Positions 6,938 through 16,260 are shown, counted from the stretch's first letter. The stretch is DNA of 64,000 nt from DAOVQB01 sp023128935 (GCA_030628905.1 DAOVQB010000002.1:1-64000); one strand, 5' to 3'. Translations and numbers: made by a program. Notes: a model not told the origin generated them from the letters alone.

Positions 6938-8676
6938 TGCAACCCAAGCTGCGCGGCTTTTTCGCTGACCGGCATCCCCTTCTGATCCAATCCTCGTACG
7001 CGGTAGTATCTGGCCCGCGTGCGCAGGAATTCCTTGCGATCGAGAGGCGCGATCCGCATGTCATTCCCGCTGCTTCCCTCATCCTCAAAGAACCGGGGCG
7101 GCAGATCGTCATCGGCATCCGTGAAGCCGTTGAGTGCATTCATGATGCGTTCATTATAATAAATGCGTTCACCCGCGCGCATGAGCTCCTGCGTCGTTGT
7201 CTCCACGCCCGTGACGGCTGTGAAGGCCTTCGCATATTCCTCAAGCGAGGCACCAAAGAAAACGAACTTGCAGGCCGTGAGGGAGTCCACGACTGCATTA
7301 CAATCCTCGGCGATCTTGATGATCCGAGCCTTCCCGGCAAAGGAGAAACGATCTGTCGCAACGGGCTTGCGCAAGATCTCATGGCTGATCGGGTAAGCCC
7401 GCAGGTGACAGCCGCCGCGCGTGGAAGTGGCATAGCCCAGTGCCATGCCATAGGCCCCACGTGGATCATAGGCAGGAAGCTCCTGCCGCTTGACAGAGAT
7501 GGAAACCCCGGGCTCCCCCTTGGCCGCAGCATAGCGGAAGGACCCCTGCCCCAGTTCTCGTCCTATTCCGTGCCCGTGTCCGATTGCGTCGAGAAGCGAA
7601 AGGATGCGCTCACCCGAGAGTCGCTCCCCCTCCATCTCCGCATAGCAGGCAAGTGTGGCGGCAGCGGATATGGTGTCCATGCCCAGGTTGTTGCATATGG
7701 AGTTGGCCTTCGTCACAACGTCGATATCCTCATTCAGCAGAAGTGCGCTGAAGTGGGACATGGTCTCGAACTCGGGGATAAGCGTTCCATCTCGCGCTAC
7801 CTTCTTGCAGAGAATGTGACAGCCCCTGCAGCCGGAGCGCTTTGGCATGTAGCGACGCTTGTAAGCAGCCGCATTCATCGAGGGGGCGGGTGCAAATACG
7901 GTCTGCCGGAAGTTAGCAGTAGGCATCATGCGGCGATTGTTCATGAGATCGTATAGGGCACCTGTGCCGAATTGCGCGATGCCAAGCTCACCTAGGAGAA
8001 CCGGGCTGGCAGCTATAAGCCGAAAGATGTCTTCACGTGCCTGCCGCAATCCATCCGGATCATGGACCGGGACGCGGCCACTTCCCTTGATGGTAAGATA
8101 CTTGAGGTTCTTGGCCGAGAAGAGCAGCCCCAGGCCATTGCGGCCGGCGCAATGAGCCCCGTCCACTACTATATTGGCAAACAGCACACCGCTTTCAGCC
8201 GCCGGGCCTGCTGTGGCCACTGCCCCTTTGTCTTTGAGCCGGATGTGGAGCTCCCCTGTCCCCATGCCGGAGAGGGCGCTGGCCTCACGGATCAGTACCG
8301 ATCCAGGCGTGATCTCGATTCCACAGGGGCGCTGGCTGCTTCCACTAATGACGATCCCGTCAAATCCGGCCTGCTTGAGTTCAATCCCGAGGCTGCCCCC
8401 CACGGAAGCATCGCCGATGGTACCCGTGAGCGGCGAGCGGGACATGATGCACATGCGCCCCGAGGTTGGCGCCGATGTGCCCACCAGCGGACCAGTCATG
8501 AAGATCAGCGGCATCCCAGGGGCATCCCAGGAACGCGTAGCATGGGGATAGAGGTAGTGCCCAGCAAGACCCTTGCCGCCGATCCAGGCTTGATAGGTCG
8601 CCGCGGCGGGATGCTCCACGCTGTGCGTGCCGTCCGTGAGATCCACATGCAGAATTGATCCAAGCCAGCCGTTCAT
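6925..8676 (-). CDS. aor: Tungsten-type aldehyde:ferredoxin oxidoreductase
   Basis: A 583-residue member of the AOR family, which oxidises aldehydes to acids with a tungstobispterin cofactor and reduces ferredoxin, or runs in reverse on acids. The N-terminal AOR_N domain (about 1-205) contains the pterin-binding stretches GPLVGTSAPTSGR and VDGAHCAGRNGLG. The [4Fe-4S] ligands are clear: C283, C286 and C290 in CRGCHILC, and C469 in TACKF. The spacing matches Pyrococcus AOR (C288, C291, C295, C494). PEFET and TRGGCHLRAYP are also conserved. The start at 8676 has GAAGAAGG upstream. The gene sits 66 bases below a flavoprotein gene and overlaps the aldolase gene by 13 bases. It is somewhat shorter than typical AORs (about 605-625 residues). 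The specific aldehyde cannot be assigned. Confidence 0.92.
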   Translation of the reverse strand: MNGWLGSILHVDLTDGTHSVEHPAAATYQAWIGGKGLAGHYLYPHATRSWDAPGMPLIFMTGPLVGTSAPTSGRMCIMSRSPLTGTIGDASVGGSLGIELKQAGFDGIVISGSSQRPCGIEITPGSVLIREASALSGMGTGELHIRLKDKGAVATAGPAAESGVLFANIVVDGAHCAGRNGLGLLFSAKNLKYLTIKGSGRVPVHDPDGLRQAREDIFRLIAASPVLLGELGIAQFGTGALYDLMNNRRMMPTANFRQTVFAPAPSMNAAAYKRRYMPKRSGCRGCHILCKKVARDGTLIPEFETMSHFSALLLNEDIDVVTKANSICNNLGMDTISAAATLACYAEMEGERLSGERILSLLDAIGHGHGIGRELGQGSFRYAAAKGEPGVSISVKRQELPAYDPRGAYGMALGYATSTRGGCHLRAYPISHEILRKPVATDRFSFAGKARIIKIAEDCNAVVDSLTACKFVFFGASLEEYAKAFTAVTGVETTTQELMRAGERIYYNERIMNALNGFTDADDDLPPRFFEDEGSSGNDMRIAPLDRKEFLRTRARYYRVRGLDQKGMPVSEKAAQLGLQWTA

Positions 8677-8742
8677 GTATAAGCCTTCTTCTCAACCCAC
8701 ACAGATATGGGAATCGTGTATCGATACGCGCCGAGGTGGGAA

Positions 8743-10044
8743 TCACACCCCGCGCGGCAAGCGCGCCGCGGACCGCCCTGCAACCCAACCCGTGGAGAAG
8801 GCAGCCTGCAGGTTGTAGCCGCCCGTGTCACCGTCTACATCCAGCACCTCTCCGGCGAAATAAAGGCCCTCCACCAGCCGGGAGGCCATTGTGCGTTTAT
8901 CGACCTCCTTCATGTCCACGCCGCCGGCAGTGATGACGGCTTCAGCGAAGGGGCGATGTCCTGTCACCTCAAAGCGGAAATCCTTGAGCCAAGCCCGCAG
9001 GCGCTTGCGCTCGCGGGATGTGACTTGGTGACCTTGCTTCTCCGCCGGAATGCCAGTCAGATCTATGCAGACGGGAATCAGCGCTCTGGGAAGCAGCCGC
9101 TTGAGCAAGACCCAGAACTGCTGTTTGCCATGCCCATCCAGATCGCGCAACAGGCGCGCGTTCAGCTTGCGTTCATCCAGCGCTGGCTTGAGATCGATGG
9201 AGAGCGTCACTTCCTGATCTCGACGCAGCGCATCGACAACCAATCCGCTCAAAGAGAGAACGATCGGCCCGGAAAGCCCATAGTCAGTAAAGAGCATCTC
9301 GCCAAACGCCTCAGCTCGCTTCCGTCCGTCAATCCAGACCCGAGCGGCCACATTCCGCAGACTCGCGCCCTGGCATCGCGAGGCAATATCACCGGCAGTG
9401 ATCAGGGAAATCAAGGCGGGCCGGATTGGCACAATGGAGTGACCCACTCGCTCTGCCATGCGATAGCCATCCCCTGTGGATCCGGTGGACGGATAGGAGG
9501 CCCCCCCCGTGGCAAGGACTACCGCATCTGCCGAGTGGACCAGCTCCGTGGCCCTCCGGTGAACCCGGTGGCCATCAGATCGACGCGAGCTGCGGTGGGC
9601 CTCCACGCCGGTCACTCGCCCGTCCTTCACAACCAACCGGTCCACGGCAATCCTAGGGCGCAGGATCACGCCACGATCCCGAACCCATTTGACCAGGGCG
9701 TCCGCGACCTCTTGGGCCTCGTTGCTAACTGGAAAAACCCGCCCGCCTCGTTCGGTCATGGTCCGAACCCCCAACCCTTCAAAGAAGGCCATGAGATCAC
9801 TGCTGAAGAACTGGGAGAAGGCCCGGCGAAGCACGCGATCATTCGGTCGAAAATGCTTCAGAAAAGCTGATAAGGGAGCCACATTTGTCAAATTGCAGCG
9901 TCCCTTACCCGTGATCCGGAGTTTGCGTGCCGGACGATCCATCTTCTCGAGCAGGAGGGTTTCCGCCCCCAGTTCGGCGGCTTCTCCCGCAGCCATCAAA
10001 CCAGCAGCGCCCCCTCCAACTACAACCACCCGACGTCCAGCCAT
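8743..10044 (-). CDS. BaiN/HI0933-family NAD(P)/FAD oxidoreductase
   Basis: A 433-residue flavoprotein of the BaiN/HI0933 (YhiN) family (PF03486), named after a gut bacterial 3-oxo-bile-acid reductase, though most members have no known substrate. The N-terminal FAD-binding Rossmann motif VVVVGGGAAGLMAAGEAAELGA is followed by the family hallmark KLRITGKGRCNLTN. Mid-protein VLATGGASYPSTGSTGDGY, then MLFTDYGLSGPIVLSLS, and the C-terminal AVITAGGVDMKEV with GLYFAGEVLDVDGDTGGYNLQ complete the fold. The start at 10044 has GAGGAGAG directly upstream. The gene precedes the aldehyde oxidoreductase by 66 bases on the same strand, so co-transcription is plausible, but the family is often a stand-alone housekeeping gene. 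Confidence 0.92.
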   Translation of the reverse strand: MAGRRVVVVGGGAAGLMAAGEAAELGAETLLLEKMDRPARKLRITGKGRCNLTNVAPLSAFLKHFRPNDRVLRRAFSQFFSSDLMAFFEGLGVRTMTERGGRVFPVSNEAQEVADALVKWVRDRGVILRPRIAVDRLVVKDGRVTGVEAHRSSRRSDGHRVHRRATELVHSADAVVLATGGASYPSTGSTGDGYRMAERVGHSIVPIRPALISLITAGDIASRCQGASLRNVAARVWIDGRKRAEAFGEMLFTDYGLSGPIVLSLSGLVVDALRRDQEVTLSIDLKPALDERKLNARLLRDLDGHGKQQFWVLLKRLLPRALIPVCIDLTGIPAEKQGHQVTSRERKRLRAWLKDFRFEVTGHRPFAEAVITAGGVDMKEVDKRTMASRLVEGLYFAGEVLDVDGDTGGYNLQAAFSTGWVAGRSAARLPRGV

Positions 10045-10439
10045 ACTCTCCTCAGTTGAGGCCCCCCGCCCGCGAGGAAAGCTCCGGCCCCTCGTGAGAG
10101 GCGCCCTTTCTGCAGCCGCGTTGCCACTGGTACTGCTTGGATGTCCCTCGGATTCACCCTAGACAACGCCTACGGAGCCGAGCAAGGCCAAATGCCATCA
10201 CCGCAGAGCGGGATGAAGTGCCATGGCCCTGCGGCGAGACACCATGGAGTCGCATCCCCTCGGGTCCCCATATGGCTGCGTTGCGCCAACTTACTGGCCA
10301 GGTTGCCGCTCAGACGCTCGATCCAGGGACGCCGGAGGGTTGGTGCTCATGTGCAAATCCACAGGGCCGAAGGATGGATAGGGTGCTTTCCGATGGACAC
10401 CTGCCTGGGCAGTGGCTGCCCCAAGGGGACCATGAGCAG
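10045..10439. other. Intergenic region between divergent genes
   Basis: This 395-base gap separates the flavoprotein start (10044, minus) from the HD-GYP start (10440, plus). Open frames run through it, but they encode low-complexity Arg/Pro-rich peptides without family resemblance. I find no tRNA, convincing promoter pair or hairpin of note. Confidence 0.5.
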
Positions 10440-11540
10440 ATGAAAAACAGCAAGAATCCCAATCCCCACCCGGAGCATGCCCTTGCGGGTCAAGGGAATC
10501 AGGATAAACAGACCGGACGGATCCTCGCCCGCACTCAACAGTACTTCGCCATCTCCTTGCAGAACCTGAGGATAGATGCAATCACCGGCTTCGACCTATA
10601 TATCTGGATGCCCCGGAGCGAAAAACATGTCCTTTATCGAAAGGGCGATCTGGTATTCAGCGAGGATCAGAAAGCAAGGCTTCAGCGGAGCAAAGTGGCT
10701 AACCTCTATGTCGCCGCACAGGATCGCAATCAATACACGCGGTATCTAGAGGGCAATCTGACAGAAATCATCCACAACCCAGACCTGCCAAAGGAAGAAG
10801 GGTCGGACATCGTATATGCGTGCGCCTCACGCCTGGTCGAGGAAATCTTCGAGGACCCCGAGTCTGACGAGAACATGCTCCGCGCACAGGCAATGGTTCA
10901 CAACACCGTTGATCACCTCCTCTATGATCAAGAGAACCTGACGAACATGCTCTCCCTAATGTCGGACGACTACGAGCTATACACCCATTCTGTGAACGTT
11001 TGCGTCATCGGCCTTGCCTTGGGGCAAACGCTGGGCCTCAGCACACCGGAACTCAGGGAACTCGGCACCGGCTTGCTGATGCATGACATCGGCAAGGTGC
11101 AAATCGACCGCCGGATTCTCGATAAACCCGAACCCCTTACCGACGAGGAGATGCAGATCTACAGAACCCATCCTGAGCGAGGAGCTGCGATTCTAAAGCA
11201 AAGCCACCGCCTCGCGCATTCCTCACTTGCGGTTATCCTGCAGCACCACGAGACTTGTGCGGGCACGGGCTATCCCTACGGATTGGAAGCCTCAGAGATC
11301 CACCAATACGCCAAGATCGCCGGCCTGGCCAATATCTTCGATGGGCTGACGACAGACAAGCCAGCACGAAGGGCCTGCGCCTCGTTCCCTGCCTTGCGCA
11401 ATATACGCAGGGAGATGCCGACAGACATTGACGCCGTTTTCCTGCGTCAACTGATCAGAATCCTGGCTGGTGTGAAGCGCGGAGAGTCGAAATCCCTCCC
11501 ACCGTGGAAGGGATCTGCGAAGAGGAAACTTGCCGCGTGA
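10440..11540 (+). CDS. HD-GYP domain cyclic-di-GMP phosphodiesterase
   Basis: A 366-residue cytoplasmic protein that should hydrolyse cyclic-di-GMP. The open frame begins at 10137, but the ATG at 10440 is the likely start: conserved sequence begins just after it and the preceding codons are low-complexity. The N-terminal region (about 35-110) resembles the small beta domain that often precedes HD-GYP proteins (FDLYIWMPRSEKHVLYRKGD). The catalytic domain has H183, the HD pair H215-D216 with K219 (MHDIGK), and HHETCAGTGYP at 269-279, which fits the HHExxxGxGYP signature. The C-terminal part is shortened and basic (ending KGSAKRKLAA), and the usual conserved region after ANIFDGLTTDKPARRA is weak. 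It is convergent with the MFS gene, with a 23-base gap. Confidence 0.85.
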   Translation: MKNSKNPNPHPEHALAGQGNQDKQTGRILARTQQYFAISLQNLRIDAITGFDLYIWMPRSEKHVLYRKGDLVFSEDQKARLQRSKVANLYVAAQDRNQYTRYLEGNLTEIIHNPDLPKEEGSDIVYACASRLVEEIFEDPESDENMLRAQAMVHNTVDHLLYDQENLTNMLSLMSDDYELYTHSVNVCVIGLALGQTLGLSTPELRELGTGLLMHDIGKVQIDRRILDKPEPLTDEEMQIYRTHPERGAAILKQSHRLAHSSLAVILQHHETCAGTGYPYGLEASEIHQYAKIAGLANIFDGLTTDKPARRACASFPALRNIRREMPTDIDAVFLRQLIRILAGVKRGESKSLPPWKGSAKRKLAA

Positions 11541-11563
11541 CATCTCTTTCCTGCATTCCGGAA

Positions 11564-12745
11564 TCAATCCCTCGATCGAGCGCGTCTGCTTGGCAGCAAT
11601 GCGATGAGTGGTAATCCCAAAAAGGAGATGACGGCACTGGCAACGAAGGCAAGCCTCAAACCAAAGAGGTCCCCAAGACAACCCAGCACGACAACGACCA
11701 CCGAGCGAATACCGAAACTGAGTGACATATAGGTGCCGTTGGCCAGCGCCCGGTTCTCGGGAAAGCTCTCCTGAACCATCGCCATGATGGCCGGGGACAC
11801 CGAGAGCGCGGCGAAGCCCATCAATAACAGCAGCGGGAGCCGGAGCCAGCCATCGGCAGCCAAGAAGGCGAGCATAAGGCACGGCGTGACCAACGTCGAG
11901 ACGAAGAGGATCCAGCGGCGCCCCAGGCGGTCACTGACGGTGCCACCCAACAGCGCTCCGACCATACCCGCCCCCTCGAGAACCGACAGCGAAGCCCCTG
12001 CAAACCAGAGACTGGCGCCTTCCTCACACATGAAAATCGGCAGGTATGTCGTCAGCGCCGAGGTCATGAACGACCGGGTGATGATAATGCCTGTCAGCGG
12101 AAGGAGTAGGGGGCGCATCGTCCTCAAGGCCCCACGCCAAGGCAGTCCGCCCTCAGAGTCCGGGGCCCGGCCCGGCACCTCCTTGAGCCGGACGTAGAGG
12201 ACGCTGGAGGCCGCTAGCCCTCCAATCATGAGAAAGGGTGTACTTTTGAGGGTCATTAGTCCAATCGCACTAACGATCACGATCGGCCCCACTGTGCGAC
12301 CCAATTCACCGCCCACCATCCAGAACCCCATCGCACGGCCGAGGCTGCTCCCCGAGACACGCCCCGCCATCACCGGCCCTACCGCATGCAAGCTAGCCGA
12401 ACTCACCCCGGCCACGACCAGGAGCAATACCAACACAGCGTAGTTCGGAGCGAGGCCCAGGAAACTCATTGCCATGGCCGTTACCGCAGGTGCCAAGATG
12501 ACGAAGTAGCGCAGACTCACGCGGTCAGCCAGGTGACCGATGAAAGGCTGAAGCAAGGATGGTGCCTGCAGGAACACCGTCAACAAGCCCGCCTCGGCTT
12601 TGCAGAGGGCCAGCCTCTCAATGAATGCAGGCAAGAGGGGCGCCAGGAAGGCCGTATACACATCGTGCACCGCGTGTCCGGCACTGATGATGCTCACGCG
12701 ACCTGTGTGGAATCGCCCGTAGTCGGTATTTGAATTCAACCTCAC
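11564..12745 (-). CDS. MFS transporter, fosmidomycin-resistance (Fsr)-like
   Basis: A 12-helix major facilitator, about 390 residues from the chosen start. The first helix, SAGHAVHDVYTAFLAPLLP, carries the GH-x3-D-x2 pattern of the Fsr branch. The loop between helices 8 and 9 has GTVSDRLGRRWILF, the classic G-x3-D-R-x-GRR motif, and GHLADRVSLRYF is the matching motif between helices 2 and 3. A plausible role is efflux of a small hydrophobic or sugar-like compound. The start is uncertain. The frame stays open to an ATG at 12874 with 43 low-complexity residues, the GTG at 12745 has a weak ribosome site, and another GTG lies at 12697 just before the first helix. No operon partner is seen; the upstream region contains a 28-29-bp tandem duplication. 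Confidence 0.82.
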   Translation of the reverse strand: MRLNSNTDYGRFHTGRVSIISAGHAVHDVYTAFLAPLLPAFIERLALCKAEAGLLTVFLQAPSLLQPFIGHLADRVSLRYFVILAPAVTAMAMSFLGLAPNYAVLVLLLVVAGVSSASLHAVGPVMAGRVSGSSLGRAMGFWMVGGELGRTVGPIVIVSAIGLMTLKSTPFLMIGGLAASSVLYVRLKEVPGRAPDSEGGLPWRGALRTMRPLLLPLTGIIITRSFMTSALTTYLPIFMCEEGASLWFAGASLSVLEGAGMVGALLGGTVSDRLGRRWILFVSTLVTPCLMLAFLAADGWLRLPLLLLMGFAALSVSPAIMAMVQESFPENRALANGTYMSLSFGIRSVVVVVLGCLGDLFGLRLAFVASAVISFLGLPLIALLPSRRARSRD

Positions 12746-12855
12746 CCCATGGAACTGTCCGCTACTCCTGGTTTGGCCGGCCTCGCGCCTGGCGGGGAGA
12801 GGATCGCAGATGGGCGCCCGCAGGGGAATCCCAGATCCTCCGGGAATGTCGCGCG

Positions 12856-12912
12856 GAATGCCTGTGAGGCGCATGCCGTGGGACGAATACCATGAGGCGA
12901 ATGCCGTGGGGA
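12856..12912. repeat. 28-29-bp direct tandem repeat, two copies
   Basis: Copies at 12856-12884 and 12885-12912 share GAATrCC-x-TGAGGCG-x-ATGCCGTGGG and differ at six or so positions. It lies in the divergent region between the MFS gene and the amine dehydrogenase gene. On the plus strand each unit contains a GAGG followed closely by an ATG. Confidence 0.65.
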
Positions 12913-12988
12913 TTGCCTGGAAGAGCTGGCCGGGTGTAGGCTATGTGGCTCGAGCGCGCCAAATCAATAGGCGGAGGGCTGACCCAGC

Positions 12989-15073
12989 GTGTCACCTGCG
13001 GATGCGAGAGGACGGATCACAAGGCACCCCATCATCATCCCCCCAGAGGGGAGGCGCGTGGAATTCACCTTCAATGGCCACGTGATGGAGGGTCGTGAAG
13101 GAGAAGTTCTTTCATCCGCCCTCTTTGCTAACGGTATTCACATATTCGGCCACCATCACAAGGACGGCGGGGCCCAAGGAATCTACTGCGCAAATGGTCA
13201 GTGTTCACAGTGCGCCTTGATCATCGACGGAGTCCCCCTGAAGAGCTGTATCGTCCCTCTCAAGGAAGGGATGGAGCTCCATAGCGTTGAGGGATTGCCG
13301 GAGCTTCTCGAAACCGATCCGCCCGACGTGAACGCTCCTGAGATCCACGAAACGGATGTGCTTATCGTGGGTGCAGGCCCGGCTGGGATGGCCGCCGCAG
13401 TAGAACTTGGTCGCACGGGGCTCAAAGTGATCCTTGTTGATGACAAGGACAGGCTGGGCGGGAAGCTCGTCCTCCAAACACACAAGTTCTTTGGATCCGT
13501 GGCAGATTGCCATGCTGGAACCAGGGGCATAGAAATCGCCCGCCTCCTGTCGGAACAGATTGCGGCGCTTGCTTCCATAGATGTCTGGCTGGAAGGCATT
13601 GTCCTGGCGGTATTCAGCGACCGTACTGTGGGCATCCGGCTCCCAGAGGGTTACAGGATCGTGAAGCCCAAGTATCTCCTGGTATCAGCCGGGGCCAGAG
13701 AGAAGTTCCTCTCCTTTCCGGGGAACGACCTCCCCGGGGTCTATGGCGCAGGTGCATTCCAGACGCTGGTGAACCGCGACCTCGTACGCTGCGCAGAACG
13801 CATATTTATCATTGGAGGAGGAAACGTCGGGCTGATTGCCGCCTACCACGCCCTGCAGGCAGACATGACAATTATCGGGATCGCCGAGGCTTTACCCGTT
13901 TGCAGTGGGTACCTTGTTCACGCCGACAAGATCAAGCGCTTTGGCGTGCCTATCTATACCAAGCACACGGTCCTGACCGCTCATGGTGGTGAACATGTAG
14001 AAGCGGTCACGATCGCGCAAGTAGATGATTCCTTCCGCGCAATCATGGGCACCGAGATGACCTTCAGGATCGATACCCTCCTCGTCGCCGTGGGGCTGGA
14101 CCCCGTAAATGAGTTCTATCTCAAGGCGAAGGAATACGGCATGCACGCAGTTCTGGCCGGCGATGCGGAGGAAATTGCCGAGGCCAGTGCGGCCATGTTC
14201 TCCGGCAGGATCCGGGGGCTAGAGATCGCGAGGGCATTGAATGCCAGTACGCAGGAAGTTAAGGACGATTGGAAGGAAAAGGCCGAGATCCTCAAGAGTC
14301 CTGGTGGCAAAGTTCACCCCTATAGGGTTCCAGAACGAACGGAAGGCGTGTACCCCATTCTCCACTGCAACCAGGAGATCCCCTGCAATCCTTGTATGAC
14401 CGTCTGCCCCAAGGGCCTCATCTGCACCGACGGCCATCCGATCCTCGGCCTGCCAAAGTTCGATGGCGTTTGTGTGGGCTGTGAAAAGTGCGTCAGCATT
14501 TGCCCTGGTCTCGCCGTTACTCTAGTGGATTGGCGCAAATCAAAGGACACGCCGACAGTTACGGTCCCCTTTGAATTTGGCGAATGGATACTATCAGTCG
14601 GGCAAGAGGTCACCGTCACCAATCGGGAAGGAAAGCCACTCGGCACTGCAGTGCTCCGCGAGATAAAAAAGCCCCCAGGAACTCCGCGCACACTGTTGTT
14701 AAAGCTCGAAACCCCGGCCGACATCGCCAATCGAATTGTCGGCGTTAGAATACAAGATCCTGCAAAGCTGCACGCAGAAGCAGAGGCCTGGAGCGTCTGC
14801 ACACCAGACGACGCTATTGTATGCAGATGTGAAAGGGTCACCGCTGGCGAGATCCGCGATCACCTGAGAAACGGCTTGCGTGATCTCAATGAACTCAAGG
14901 CTCTGACGCGCGCTGGCTTCGGTGCGTGCGGAGGGAAAACCTGCAAGGCGCTAATCGTACGGATCTGCCGCGAGGAGGGCATCCCGGAGGGAGAAATCAC
15001 CCCGTTTACCGAAAGGCCGCTTTTCGCCGAAACGAGACTTGGCTACTTCTCCGGGAGAAAGCAGGTAGAGTGA
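12989..15073 (+). CDS. HcnA-HcnB-like amine/opine dehydrogenase with ferredoxin and BFD domains
   Basis: A 694-residue multidomain redox protein related to hydrogen cyanide synthase HcnAB, octopine/nopaline oxidase and D-hydroxyproline or proline dehydrogenase alpha subunits. Domains in order are as follows. A SoxA-type [2Fe-2S] domain has C67, C72, C75 and C87. A pyridine-nucleotide-disulphide-like FAD domain has GAGPAG at 128-133, with a second GGGNVG motif. A 2[4Fe-4S] ferredoxin near 465-510 has CNPCMTVCP and CVGCEKCVSICP. A BFD-like [2Fe-2S] domain near 610-660 has CRCERVT and CGGKTC. The GTG at 12989 has GGAGGG ten bases upstream, and the family-typical HPIIIPPEGRRVEFTF follows. An internal GTG at 13058 also has a strong ribosome site. 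It overlaps the next gene by 4 bases, so the two probably form one enzyme. The substrate is probably an imino acid, N-methyl amino acid or opine. Confidence 0.85.
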   Translation: MSPADARGRITRHPIIIPPEGRRVEFTFNGHVMEGREGEVLSSALFANGIHIFGHHHKDGGAQGIYCANGQCSQCALIIDGVPLKSCIVPLKEGMELHSVEGLPELLETDPPDVNAPEIHETDVLIVGAGPAGMAAAVELGRTGLKVILVDDKDRLGGKLVLQTHKFFGSVADCHAGTRGIEIARLLSEQIAALASIDVWLEGIVLAVFSDRTVGIRLPEGYRIVKPKYLLVSAGAREKFLSFPGNDLPGVYGAGAFQTLVNRDLVRCAERIFIIGGGNVGLIAAYHALQADMTIIGIAEALPVCSGYLVHADKIKRFGVPIYTKHTVLTAHGGEHVEAVTIAQVDDSFRAIMGTEMTFRIDTLLVAVGLDPVNEFYLKAKEYGMHAVLAGDAEEIAEASAAMFSGRIRGLEIARALNASTQEVKDDWKEKAEILKSPGGKVHPYRVPERTEGVYPILHCNQEIPCNPCMTVCPKGLICTDGHPILGLPKFDGVCVGCEKCVSICPGLAVTLVDWRKSKDTPTVTVPFEFGEWILSVGQEVTVTNREGKPLGTAVLREIKKPPGTPRTLLLKLETPADIANRIVGVRIQDPAKLHAEAEAWSVCTPDDAIVCRCERVTAGEIRDHLRNGLRDLNELKALTRAGFGACGGKTCKALIVRICREEGIPEGEITPFTERPLFAETRLGYFSGRKQVE

Positions 15074-16221
15074 AGCGATCATACGACGTCATTGTTATCG
15101 GGGCGGGCAGTGTTGGAACGCCCCTATCAATGAGCCTTGCCGAGCACAAGATCTCGGTCCTTTGTATCGACAGCAACTCATCAGCGGGGCAGGGGAATAA
15201 CAAGTGCGCTATTGGTGGCATCCGCGCAACGCACAGCGAACCAGCCAAAGTTTCACTCTGTCTGCATTCCATTGAAACGTTTCGAACCTGGAAGGACTGT
15301 TACGGTGATGACATTGGCTGGTTCCAAGGCGGTTACACATATGTTGCCTACGATGAGGGGGTCGCGTCTCTGCTGAAAGGCATGATCCCCAAGCAGCAGG
15401 CACGCGGCCTGAACATCCGCTGGCTGGGCCCCGATGAGTTGAAGGGCATCGTGCCGGGAATCAATCCCCACGGGCTCCTCGGCGGAACCTATTCACCTGA
15501 AGACGGCAGCGCCAACCCGATGGAGAGCAATTACGCCATCTGTAGGCGAGCAAGGCGCCTCGGTGCAGATTTCCTTTTCCGCGAGCGGGTCACGGGGCTA
15601 AACATCACTGGCAATCGAATTGCCGGTGTAAGAACCGACCGGGGTGAATTTGCCTGCGGTGCGGTCGTCAATTGCGCCGGCTCGCTCGCCAAGGAAGTCG
15701 GAGCCCTCGCCGGAGTGGATTTGCCAGTGGAGCCTGACTGCCACGAGGCGGGGATCACGGAGCCCGTGCAGCGCTTCTTCAACCCGATGGTGGTTGACCT
15801 ACGGCAATCCCCGGCTTCCGCAAACTATTACTTCTTTCAGTACGACACCGGCCAGATCGTCTTCTGCCTAACGCCCGAGCCCCCTATCCTCGGTTACTCA
15901 ACGCAAGAGACGTCCTCATTTCTCCCGTTGATTGCCTCTAGAATGGTTGACCTCTATCCGCGATTGGCCAACTTGAAGGTCAGGCGGACCTGGCGCGGTA
16001 ACTACCCTCAGACGCCAGACGGTTCACCAATTCTGGATAATGTGGGACCAGAGAACCACTATATCGCCGTCGGCATGTGTGGTCAGGGATTCATGCTTGG
16101 GCCCGGCGTGGGCGATCTGCTGGCACGCATGATTGCCGGAAGACTCACCAATGATGATGCGGCCATCGCCCGCGCGCTCCGGTTAGAGAGGCCCTTCAGT
16201 TCCAAGGAAGCATTAAAATAG
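15070..16221 (+). CDS. FAD-dependent oxidoreductase, DAO/HcnC-like catalytic subunit
   Basis: A 383-residue flavoprotein of the D-amino-acid oxidase (DAO, PF01266) superfamily, like HcnC, sarcosine oxidase beta and the catalytic subunits of opine or proline dehydrogenases. The start is the GTG at 15070, which overlaps the TGA of the preceding gene (GTGA) and so is translationally coupled. The frame could extend to 14926, but that region is coding for the neighbour. The N-terminus VKRSYDVIVIGAGSVG is the FAD Rossmann motif. Later come VVNCAGSLAKEVGALAG, RRTWRGNYPQTPDGSPILD and VGMCGQGFMLGPGVGDLLA, all standard for the family. It probably oxidises an amine and passes electrons to the iron-sulphur partner encoded just upstream, and from there to a carrier. 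Which amine is not visible from sequence. Confidence 0.87.
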   Translation: MKRSYDVIVIGAGSVGTPLSMSLAEHKISVLCIDSNSSAGQGNNKCAIGGIRATHSEPAKVSLCLHSIETFRTWKDCYGDDIGWFQGGYTYVAYDEGVASLLKGMIPKQQARGLNIRWLGPDELKGIVPGINPHGLLGGTYSPEDGSANPMESNYAICRRARRLGADFLFRERVTGLNITGNRIAGVRTDRGEFACGAVVNCAGSLAKEVGALAGVDLPVEPDCHEAGITEPVQRFFNPMVVDLRQSPASANYYFFQYDTGQIVFCLTPEPPILGYSTQETSSFLPLIASRMVDLYPRLANLKVRRTWRGNYPQTPDGSPILDNVGPENHYIAVGMCGQGFMLGPGVGDLLARMIAGRLTNDDAAIARALRLERPFSSKEALK

Positions 16222-16260
16222 GATGGATGTGGAACTCAACTCGCCACTCCCGAAGTTGCT

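Noticed and set aside
8707..9870. Long plus-strand open frame of 387 codons
   Set aside because: Antisense shadow of the BaiN-like flavoprotein gene, whose family motifs are clear.
10137..10439. N-terminal extension of the HD-GYP gene
   Set aside because: The 101 codons are Pro/Arg/Gly-rich with no conserved pattern; the recognisable domain begins after the ATG at 10440.
14926..15069. N-terminal extension of the DAO-type oxidoreductase
   Set aside because: This stretch encodes the BFD-domain end of the preceding gene in another frame, and the FAD motif starts right after the GTG at 15070.
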